Shown: positions 33,971 through 40,485 of the stretch, one piece after another
Layout of the letters: each line of letters opens with the position of its first letter
Numbering within the stretch: the stretch's first letter is position 1
Source: an uncultured Verrucomicrobiales bacterium
GTDB taxonomy: Bacteria > Verrucomicrobiota > Verrucomicrobiia > Verrucomicrobiales > DEV007
Assembly: GCA_913058215.1 (NCBI GenBank)
Contig: CAJXQE010000015.1
Location: 1-40,485 of the forward strand
Length of the DNA: 40,485 bases
Direction: 5' to 3'
Made by a program: the position numbers and the translations under genes
The notes under the pieces: model-generated
The model's input: only the letters and a program-made list of their open reading frames with translations
Database searches by the model: none
Told to the model about the DNA's origin: nothing

Positions 33971-34816
33971 ATGAACTACGCCCGCTATTTTCAGAAATAC
34001 TCTCAGCCTCTGTCTCCACTGCCAACAGGTGAAGATCCGGTGTTGAAGAGGTTCGGGAACATTGAAGCAATCGTATTCGATATCTACGGTACTTTGATAA
34101 TCTCAGCAGCGGGTGACATCAGTCTCGCCGGGGAAGCTTCACCGGATTCAGCGATGGATGCTGCTCTGGAACATGCAGGGATCTCGCTCGATGCAGCGTC
34201 CGGGCTTGAATTGTACAGACAGATTATTGAAGAGCACCAAGCCGGGTCCCTCGCTGCGGGTATCTCGCATCCCGAGGTGGAGATAAGGGAGGTCTGGAAA
34301 GAATTTGTTTCGAAGTTTGGTAAAGGCGAAATGTCGTCCGCGAAGATTGAAGAGATCGCGATTGTTTATGAATGCGCTGCGAATCCGGTGTGGCCGATGC
34401 CGGAGTTAAAGTCTGTTCTTGAAGGCTTGCGGGCTAAAGGACTCAAGCTTGGTATTGTTTCCAATGCTCAATTTTATACGAAGTACATGTTCCCCGCATT
34501 TCTTGGGAACACCCTGGAGGAATTGGGATTCGACAAAGACCTGATGATTTATTCCTACAAAATGAGGGAAGGAAAACCTTCTCGACGACTCTACGCGGAA
34601 CTGGCCGGGAAAGGAGTCAGTCCTGAAAACACGCTCTACATTGGAAATGACATGCTGAAAGATGTTTGGCCCTCGTCGGAAGAGGGATTTCGGACCGTGC
34701 TTTTTGCCGGTGATAATCGAAGCCTTCGCTGGAGAAAGGATGATGACCGATTGAAGGACTGTCATCCGGATGCTGTGATTACGAGCCTTTCTCAGATATT
34801 CTCCCTTTTGAAATGA
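33971..34816 (+). CDS. HAD-superfamily hydrolase, candidate sugar-phosphoglycerate phosphatase
   Basis: This 281-residue protein has the HAD motifs: I at VFDIYGTL (nucleophile Asp37), II at LGIVSNAQF, III around KMREGKPSRRLY, IV at LYIGNDMLKDV. In motif I the residue two after the nucleophile is Tyr, not the Asp that serves as general acid in most HAD phosphatases. DxYGT is usual in haloacid-dehalogenase-like members and some others. By position, 10 bases after the GT4 gene and in the gpgS operon, it is the natural candidate to remove the 3-phosphate from glucosyl- or mannosylglucosyl-3-phosphoglycerate. The missing Asp makes that role uncertain. It overlaps the next gene by 4 bases. Confidence 0.8.
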   Translation: MNYARYFQKYSQPLSPLPTGEDPVLKRFGNIEAIVFDIYGTLIISAAGDISLAGEASPDSAMDAALEHAGISLDAASGLELYRQIIEEHQAGSLAAGISHPEVEIREVWKEFVSKFGKGEMSSAKIEEIAIVYECAANPVWPMPELKSVLEGLRAKGLKLGIVSNAQFYTKYMFPAFLGNTLEELGFDKDLMIYSYKMREGKPSRRLYAELAGKGVSPENTLYIGNDMLKDVWPSSEEGFRTVLFAGDNRSLRWRKDDDRLKDCHPDAVITSLSQIFSLLK

Positions 34817-35430
34817 ACGACCAGAAAATTTATCGTGTGCGCCGGGTTAAAGCGGAATTGAAATGGGAAAATGCAGAACTCCTGACGGATTTCGTCTTTC
34901 CCTGGAAAAATGAAGATGCTCCCCTGACAGAGTTCCGGGCTTTGGCGGATGAGCAGACCCTCCACTTTCGTTTCGATATTCACGATGATGATGTCGTTCT
35001 GGACTCCTCGAAAGATCCTGATGAGGCGGTTTTAGGGTCGGATAGGGCGGAATTATTTTTTTCTCAAACCCCTGATATGAGCAAGCCGTATTATGGCCTG
35101 GAGATGGATCCTCGGGGAGGAGTCTATGATTACGAAGGGCGATACCATCGAGAAATCGACCCGGTCTGGAAAATGCCGAAGCTTGAATTGGAAGGTGAAG
35201 TGACAGAGCGGGGCTATGTCGTCTCGGGAAGGGTTGATCTGCAGGTATTGCGGAATCTCGGATGTCTACGGGGGCAGGAAATGATCACCGGTGTTTACCG
35301 TGCGGAATTCTCTCATAATGCGGATGGGAGTATTCGCCAGGAATGGATCAGTTGGGTTGACCCGGCGTCAGAGGTTCCTGACTTTCATGTTCCCGCTTCT
35401 TTTGGCAGATTCATTTTTGAAGAGAAATGA
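34813..35430 (+). CDS. CBM9-like carbohydrate-binding protein without signal peptide
   Basis: The 205-residue protein fits a family 9 carbohydrate-binding (DOMON-like beta sandwich) pattern: TEFRALADEQTLHFRFDIHD, LGSDRAELFFS, YYGLEMDPRGGVYDYEGRYH, and a C-terminal EWISWVDPASEVPDFHVPAS, then FGRFIF. CBM9 modules normally bind sugars outside the cell, often fused to glycanases. Here the protein stands alone, has no signal peptide and is translationally coupled to the HAD and LOG-family genes by 4-base overlaps. It may bind the sugar solute or a nucleotide sugar in the cytoplasm; no enzymatic residues are evident. The function is unknown beyond probable sugar binding. Confidence 0.7.
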   Translation: MNDQKIYRVRRVKAELKWENAELLTDFVFPWKNEDAPLTEFRALADEQTLHFRFDIHDDDVVLDSSKDPDEAVLGSDRAELFFSQTPDMSKPYYGLEMDPRGGVYDYEGRYHREIDPVWKMPKLELEGEVTERGYVVSGRVDLQVLRNLGCLRGQEMITGVYRAEFSHNADGSIRQEWISWVDPASEVPDFHVPASFGRFIFEEK

Positions 35431-36554
35431 GAGAAATACACGAGATCGATTCGCTGGAGGATTATCTGACTAAAGAGAATCAGCTAAGGGACTGTGTCAT
35501 TCAGGGATTGAATCTGGGGGAAGTGATTGCGAACTGGGAGAAAATCCGTGTTGAAGGGGCTGTTTTCCTGGGCTGCAGTTTTCCTTCTCTATCATTTCAG
35601 GAGAGATTGAGGGAAGGGGGCGCGCTGATTTTCCCAAAGTTGCCGCGACTTCCTTACAAGCCTTATCGACCTGAGCTGTATACGCGTGAAGAACTCACTG
35701 CCGGATGGAGTGAGGGAGAGGACCTGTCAGTGGACAAGCGAATCTACGATCATTACGAAAAAGGGGGGCGGCACCGCACCAATGTTCTCGAAGCTCTCGC
35801 GCAAAGACTTCATGATCATGCCATCGACGATGCTATCCACGATCTTCTCGACGGGCGGACGGATGGGAAGGGTCCGAAAAAAGTCGTGGCTATTATGGGA
35901 GGACATGGAACTCCGCGGACGGATCCTTTTTACGAAAAAGTAGTTAGAATTGCGCGTTCTTTAACCCGCAGGGGTTACTTCATCGCAAGTGGTGGCGGTC
36001 CAGGGATGATGGAGGCTGCGAATCTTGGTGCATGGCTGGCAAACGGGGCGGATGAACTGCTGGAGAAAAGTCTTACCATACTTTCAAGGGCACCGGTTTA
36101 CACGGACGGTGGATATTTTTCCACGGCAAAACAGGTCGTCGATCTGCACCCTGATGGAGCAGCAAGCGTCGCGATTCCCACCTGGTTTTACGGGCATGAA
36201 CCCAGCAATCTGTTCTCGAGCTGGATCGCAAAATATTTCAGCAACAGCCTGAGGGAAGATGGCCTTCTTGCGATCGCAAAGTATGGAGTGATTTATACGC
36301 CGGGAAGTGCCGGGACGACTCAGGAAATTTTCATGGATGCCGCACAGAATCATTACGGCACTTTTGATTCGGTAAGTCCGATGATTTTTCTCGGGAAGGA
36401 TCGGTATGAGAATGAGACTGGCCTATACTCATCTTTACAGAATTTGGCGGCCGGTCGGCAGTACGCCGAGATGCTGGGGCTCAGTGATGATCCAGATGAA
36501 GTTGTAGCAATGATTCAGAATCATCCGCCGGTTCCCTATGAACTGAACACTTGA
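35427..36554 (+). CDS. LOG-family (Rossmann-fold) nucleotide-binding protein
   Basis: This 375-residue protein has a unique N-terminal part of about 145 residues and a LOG/lysine-decarboxylase-like Rossmann domain. It starts at KKVVAIMGGHGTPRTDP (near 150), then IASGGGPGMMEAANLGAWLA (near 188) and YTPGSAGTTQEIFMDAAQNH (near 291). The last is the family PGGxGTxxE motif with Ser-Ala in place of Gly-x. LOG enzymes release the base from nucleoside 5'-monophosphates; many bacterial relatives have no known substrate. It overlaps the CBM9-like gene by 4 bases and the next gene follows after one base. In this operon it could act on a nucleotide linked to sugar-donor supply, but that is speculation. 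Confidence 0.78.
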   Translation: MREIHEIDSLEDYLTKENQLRDCVIQGLNLGEVIANWEKIRVEGAVFLGCSFPSLSFQERLREGGALIFPKLPRLPYKPYRPELYTREELTAGWSEGEDLSVDKRIYDHYEKGGRHRTNVLEALAQRLHDHAIDDAIHDLLDGRTDGKGPKKVVAIMGGHGTPRTDPFYEKVVRIARSLTRRGYFIASGGGPGMMEAANLGAWLANGADELLEKSLTILSRAPVYTDGGYFSTAKQVVDLHPDGAASVAIPTWFYGHEPSNLFSSWIAKYFSNSLREDGLLAIAKYGVIYTPGSAGTTQEIFMDAAQNHYGTFDSVSPMIFLGKDRYENETGLYSSLQNLAAGRQYAEMLGLSDDPDEVVAMIQNHPPVPYELNT

Positions 36555-36555
36555 A

Positions 36556-37146
36556 ATGGCCGAATACCTCCATCTGGATTCACAGCCAGCTTGCCCCTTT
36601 CTACCGACAGCTGAACATCCACTCAGGGCTACCGAGATGAGGAAGTTTGGAAAAGAGCGGGGTCCTGAGTTTTACCTGGGTGCTTTGCAGGTGGCGCAAT
36701 CTCTCTGGTTGCAGGCACTCCCTGCTCAGGCACTCCTGCAAATTAACCGCGCTTTTGGTAGTGACCTTTCAGACGAAGACAGGGAGTTGAAGGAGTTTGA
36801 GCTTCCCTATCGGGCGGTGGCATGGGTCATGGCGCATCGGACGGAGGATCAGTTTATCGGAAACCCGAGACGCCACTTTCAGCATCTTGCTACGCGAATG
36901 GTGGAGCCGAGAAAGAACCAGCGAAGATGGCGTGCCTGGGCTTGCTGGTACTTGGCCTGTGAGATATTTCCCGACTATCCTGCTGACGAAGTGCAACTCG
37001 TGGAAGAGAAGGTGAAGGAACCAACAAGGGAAGAAATTATTGCTCAATTAACAAGATACGGGCTGAGCAATGAAGCCCGGGTTTGGGAAAGGGCTGCTAC
37101 TCATCCATTTCCAGAAGATTGGAAAGGAGATCGTTGTAAGCAATAG
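36556..37146 (+). CDS. Hypothetical protein at the end of the gpgS operon
   Basis: The 196-residue protein is rich in Trp, Arg, Glu and Ala and predicted mainly helical; it has no signal peptide, no membrane helix and no motif I recognise. Regions that look conserved in character are FGKERGPEFYLGALQVAQSL, WLQALPAQALLQINRAFG and RRWRAWACWYLACEIFPDYP. It begins one base after the LOG-family stop, so it belongs to the operon. Its last 50 bases overlap the 3' end of the convergent kinase gene at 37097-37146; both frames are open through the overlap and neither looks truncated. The coding status is supported by position and length. The function is unknown. Confidence 0.65.
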   Translation: MAEYLHLDSQPACPFLPTAEHPLRATEMRKFGKERGPEFYLGALQVAQSLWLQALPAQALLQINRAFGSDLSDEDRELKEFELPYRAVAWVMAHRTEDQFIGNPRRHFQHLATRMVEPRKNQRRWRAWACWYLACEIFPDYPADEVQLVEEKVKEPTREEIIAQLTRYGLSNEARVWERAATHPFPEDWKGDRCKQ

Positions 37147-39238
37147 TTTTTTCCTGGGTGTTGTCGTCGTTGCGAAGATCCGGTGGAAGTTTGGAAATTA
37201 GATCCAAAGATTGTTCCAGGTAGAAAACGGCGAGGGAACGGCCGGTTGCGTCCTCGGTATCAAGGCAGGTCGAAGCCATGGCATAGGCATCCGCAAGTGA
37301 CAGTTTGAGGTCCGGATCGTAAGGTCGCATTTCTGATGCCCGTTCCCGAATCTTGATTTCCTCACGGAAAAGAACGAGGGCCGCTTCAGACTGTCCCTGG
37401 TCCATTTGAATCTTACCAAGAGCATTGATTGCCGTAGTGTAAGTTTCCCTGGCCTCCTCCCGATAGCTTTGGGAATCTGACTGAAGACTTTCAGAGGTGG
37501 TGATCAATTCCTGGTAGGTCTCAGCAGCGTCGGGAAGATTCCCCGACTCATACTGGGTCTTCCCCAGCGTCTCCATGATATTGATGATTTCCCGCGTGTA
37601 GAGAGGTTTCTCTTCCGGAGAGGCCGTAGCACTCTCTTCGCTAAACATCGCCAAAATTTCAGAAAGATTGCTCATCGCGTCTTTCTCCTTTCCCTCGTAG
37701 TGATTCACCCGGGCCAGGGCGCGGAAAGTGGCGGCCAGTTCCTTGAGCTTTTGCAAAGGCGCCATCTTAGTGTCGTCAATGGAGTTCTTTCTCCACTCAA
37801 GAGCTGTCTGATAGCTCGCAGTTGCTGCCGGGTAATCGTTGTTGAGCTCATGGACTTTTCCTATCTCCATCAAATCTCGCGAAGCAAGCATAGCGAGATC
37901 ATTCGATTGATCCAAATTGGACGCTAACTGAGATCGAATTTCAAAAGCATTGGTATAGCGGGACAGTGCCTCGTCCAATTCTCCTCTTTCAAGCGCTTGC
38001 CTTCCACGAAGGGAGGCAGTCTGTGCCGAAAGGCGCAGAGTCTTCTCCGAGCGGCGGTGATCTTTCGGAAGATTGGCGAGAAAGGTCTCCGAGTGATCGG
38101 CAATGACCGAATAGAGTTGATCCATTCCGCTTCCCGAAAACTCCCTTCGGTTCAATTCGTTCACAATGATCAGCGCAAGTTCTTCGGCATCGCGACTGGA
38201 TGCTTCCGCCTTCCGTGCCTGGACAAAGGCGAAACCGGAAGCCCAGATGGCAATCACAAGAAGCGTCCCAAAGATCGCGTTCAAACGTCTAGCTCTCCTG
38301 ACGACCAGCAACTGGTCAATCTCTTGGATTTTCCCCATTACTTCCCGCATATCAGCGGGGCGTTCCGTGGGATCCAGAGCGAGGCATTGTTCAATCAATT
38401 CCCTGCGGGCTGTGGGGATGTAGAGATCGGACGGCCATTCAATGTCTTCGACTGCTTCCGTCATCGTTGCCAGACGATCGCCGTCGAGAGTGGAATCATC
38501 ATCGGCAAGAGTAGCTTCCAGGCTGGCTTCAACCAGAGTGGCATCCGGATCAAAACTCTTCCTTTCCGCTTCAGCGAGGACTTGAAGGCGGGGGAGTTTT
38601 CCTGTCAAAAGTTTGAATGCAACCACACCGAAGCTGTAGACGTCCCAACGGAATCCTTTACCGTCGGCGGACTCTCTTGGGCTTCGCAGTTGTTCGGGGC
38701 TGGCGTAAAGAGGGGTGCCCACTACTTGGAAATCTTCTGCAGCATTCCCCCGGCTTTGCCCGAAATCACAGATCTTGATTCGATAAGGAGTCTCGTCAGT
38801 GAGAAGAATGTTTGAAGGCTTGACGTCGCAGTGAACGATCTGGTGACGATGAAGGTAGGCCAGCGCATCAGCAATATCCCGGATCAGCCTCAACCCGACC
38901 CGGTGATCCACGTGGCCACAGAGTTTTTCAAGGGTCCGGGTTTCCCAATCGCCCTCCGAACTGTGGTCGGCATGCAGACCCATTGCATAATAGCGTGGTG
39001 CATTGAGGAGATCAAAATCGTGAAGGGTTACAATTCCCCGGTGCTCTGCGACACTGGACAATTTTTCCAACTCCCTCGCCATGGTGGAGAGATCCACTGC
39101 GCCCGGCTTGAAAATCTTGAGTGCCCTTTCCGAAATTCCACGGTAGGTCGCGCGATAGACACGACCGTAGGTGCCCTCACCGAGTGGGGGTAAATGGATT
39201 TGGTAATCCTTTATCCTGATGTCGCCTTCTTTGCTCAC
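37097..39238 (-). CDS. Transmembrane Ser/Thr protein kinase (PknB-like) with C-terminal TPR-like region
   Basis: The 713-residue protein has the Gly-rich loop GEGTYGRV (20-27), the ATP-anchoring lysine in RALKIF (Lys41), the catalytic loop HCDVKPSN (136-143), DFG at 158-160 and SPEQLRSP as the APE region. The catalytic loop has Cys where RD kinases have Arg, so activity may not depend on activation-loop phosphorylation. One membrane helix at about 321-340 separates the cytoplasmic kinase from an outer helical region of about 370 residues with tetratricopeptide-like repeats (for example RYTNAFEIRSQLASNL and AETYQELITTSESLQ). The start is GTG at 39238, one base after the cyclase stop, so both genes are co-translated. 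The outer repeats probably sense a protein or wall ligand. Confidence 0.9.
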   Translation of the reverse strand: MSKEGDIRIKDYQIHLPPLGEGTYGRVYRATYRGISERALKIFKPGAVDLSTMARELEKLSSVAEHRGIVTLHDFDLLNAPRYYAMGLHADHSSEGDWETRTLEKLCGHVDHRVGLRLIRDIADALAYLHRHQIVHCDVKPSNILLTDETPYRIKICDFGQSRGNAAEDFQVVGTPLYASPEQLRSPRESADGKGFRWDVYSFGVVAFKLLTGKLPRLQVLAEAERKSFDPDATLVEASLEATLADDDSTLDGDRLATMTEAVEDIEWPSDLYIPTARRELIEQCLALDPTERPADMREVMGKIQEIDQLLVVRRARRLNAIFGTLLVIAIWASGFAFVQARKAEASSRDAEELALIIVNELNRREFSGSGMDQLYSVIADHSETFLANLPKDHRRSEKTLRLSAQTASLRGRQALERGELDEALSRYTNAFEIRSQLASNLDQSNDLAMLASRDLMEIGKVHELNNDYPAATASYQTALEWRKNSIDDTKMAPLQKLKELAATFRALARVNHYEGKEKDAMSNLSEILAMFSEESATASPEEKPLYTREIINIMETLGKTQYESGNLPDAAETYQELITTSESLQSDSQSYREEARETYTTAINALGKIQMDQGQSEAALVLFREEIKIRERASEMRPYDPDLKLSLADAYAMASTCLDTEDATGRSLAVFYLEQSLDLISKLPPDLRNDDNTQEKTIAYNDLLSNLLEMDE

Positions 39239-39239
39239 T

Positions 39240-40437
39240 TCACTTGGATATACTTTGAACCTCGCCGGCCCAACCCGGAGGAGGAGGATTCTTCCTGAAT
39301 GCCAGTGCTTTGGATCTCAACCAGCGGGATGGCGCATCGTCTTCCGGAAGAACTTCCAGCATTTGAATACATTCGTCCCATTCACAAGCTGAAAAAGGCT
39401 CCAGCGCCTGTTCATAAAGTTTTACGTCACCCGGAGTCGCGCCTGAACCTCCCACGGATTTTGGAAGAATCATTTCGTAAATCGGATAACTTTCCGCGAA
39501 ACCGACAGGGCGAATGAAACATAGTTTACGGAACCGGTGAGCAGTGAGGCCTTCGATTCGACAGTAAGTTTCATCGGAGATCAAAACCGGGATCATGAAC
39601 TCTTTTGCGATCCGCTCAAGACGGGCACCGAGATTTGCAACGCTGCCGAAGACACTGATATGCCATTGCTGTGAAGGGCCGGTTTTTCCGACGGCAAGAC
39701 GACCTGTGCTAATTCCGATTCGGACAGCCGCCATGTTTCGTGAATGCTCTGCTTCGTATTCCACTCTGTTGGCAAGGCGGTTGACGATGGCTTCCGCAGC
39801 ATTCACCGCGTTAATGGCATGCTCCTGAGAGGAGACGCCGAAATTTGGCCAGCCCCAGAGTCCAAGCGCACCGTCACCTGCAAAATCAGTGATGACTCCA
39901 TTGTTATCAAAAACCTCTCCGGTGATTAATCCGACCACTTTCTGATTTTCCTCAAGGCGGTCGAGAATTTCTTCGTCGGATTTTGCTACTTCCAGCATCC
40001 GGGAATGACCGCGACGATCGGCGAACATGACGGTGCAATCGACCATGGCGGGGTCAAGGCGCGCCGGATCACTGATCCGCATGACTTTTCGCAGGCCGGG
40101 AGAGAAATACGTCGACATCCTGTCCTGGATGAGTTGCTCCTCCCTTGCGGAGAGAAGGCTGGCAACCAATGAACTGACAAGTCGTAAAAAAGGAACGAAA
40201 GATGCCGCAGCTGTTTCGGAGGCCTGGCGGGTTTCCACATAAAGGTAAACCGGACGCTCGTTGTCCCGGTAAATAGATGCCGATTCATCCAGAAGTGAAA
40301 CCGGCACTGCGGCAACCCAGTCCACCTGATCGCTAAGACTATCAGCCGTGAAGACTTTCCGATTGTCCTGCGAAGCCCAAATGTAAATTTTGGTTGGGTC
40401 CGCTTTCTCTAGATCGATTTTTTCGAGAAGGGTGCGG
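39240..40437 (-). CDS. Class III adenylate/guanylate cyclase, 5' end missing
   Basis: The gene is cut at its 5' end by the contig end; 398 residues before the stop remain. An apparent start reading MCIRDS lies in the adapter and is not real. After an N-terminal sensor-like part of about 110 residues, a linker (AREEQLIQDRMSTYFSPGLR) leads into the cyclase domain. It has the first metal Asp in CTVMFADRRGHSRM, the second in TDFAGDGALGLWGWP, and the transition-state Asn and Arg in SVANLGARLE. All catalytic residues are therefore present. A short C-terminal extension may be a helical-repeat remnant. It makes cyclic AMP or GMP from ATP or GTP; which one cannot be decided here. It is coupled to the kinase gene. 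Confidence 0.85.
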
Positions 40438-40485
40438 CTGTCTCTTATACACATCTGACGCTGCCGACGAAGAGGATAGTGTAGA
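40438..40485. other. Sequencing adapter (Nextera read-1 side) at contig end
   Basis: This is not genomic DNA. Bases 40438-40456 are the reverse-complemented Tn5 mosaic end. Bases 40457-40470 are the read-1 adapter stem, 40471-40478 (AGAGGATA) an i5-slot index and 40479-40485 the start of the P5 arm. The genome sequence ends at 40437 inside the cyclase gene. Confidence 0.97.

Noticed and set aside
48-40437. CRISPR array, tRNA, rRNA, integrase or phage genes
   Set aside because: None was seen. There are no regularly spaced identical repeats, no cloverleaf-like sequence was noticed, and no integrase or transposase motif appears in any long frame. A covariance-model scan was not possible here.

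Overview
The window is one short-read contig. Bases 1-47 and 40438-40485 are Illumina/Nextera adapter with index bases, so the biological sequence is 48-40437 and the genes at both ends are cut by the library construct. No rRNA, tRNA, CRISPR array or transposase gene was seen. Gene content suggests a PVC-superphylum bacterium, most likely Verrucomicrobiota (otherwise Planctomycetota). The reasons are an exported sulfatase of the CSVAR type, an ECF sigma factor overlapping a vWA gene, a Ser/Thr kinase beside a class III cyclase, an exported caspase/FGE-fold protein, a glucosylglycerate-type solute cluster and weak Shine-Dalgarno signals. The taxon is inference.

Layout. (1) 48-4678, minus strand: a probable operon of thioesterase, small DMT-like membrane protein, PaaK-like acyl-CoA ligase, LolD-like ATPase and an FtsX/MacB-like permease running into the adapter. 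(2) 4748-10187, plus strand: a YtrA-type GntR repressor with a palindromic operator just before its start, an ABC ATPase and two large membrane proteins, all joined by 4-base overlaps. (3) 10254-12895: a secreted caspase-like/FGE-fold fusion between two 145-base direct copies of a repeat with inverted ends. Its 3' end resembles a diversity-generating retroelement variable region. (4) 12929-14539, minus: prfA and rpmE with a terminator between them. (5) 14688-16045, plus: two tandem paralogous membrane proteins. (6) 16098-19602: ECF sigma factor and a membrane-anchored vWA protein. (7) 19625-21253, minus: a beta-CASP exonuclease fused to a ligase N-terminal-like domain with no ligase catalytic core. 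(8) 21349-27144, plus: a sulfatase and a large exported metzincin-like protease with four FN3 domains. The protease and the ECF gene share an upstream motif.

(9) 27208-37146: a divergent cluster centred on glucosyl-3-phosphoglycerate synthase. The minus arm has a GT4 glycosyltransferase and a GH13_18 phosphorylase. The plus arm has an M20-like protein lacking its catalytic Glu pair, GpgS, a second GT4, a HAD protein, a CBM9-like protein, a LOG-family protein and an unknown protein. Together they fit synthesis, extension and phosphorolytic recycling of glucosylglycerate or mannosylglucosylglycerate, an osmolyte. (10) 37097-40437, minus: a 5'-truncated class III cyclase and a transmembrane Ser/Thr kinase with a TPR-like tail.

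The best candidates for something undescribed are the repeat-flanked caspase/FGE protein with its variable-region-like end, the expanded solute cluster, and the motif shared by the sigma-factor and protease promoters.
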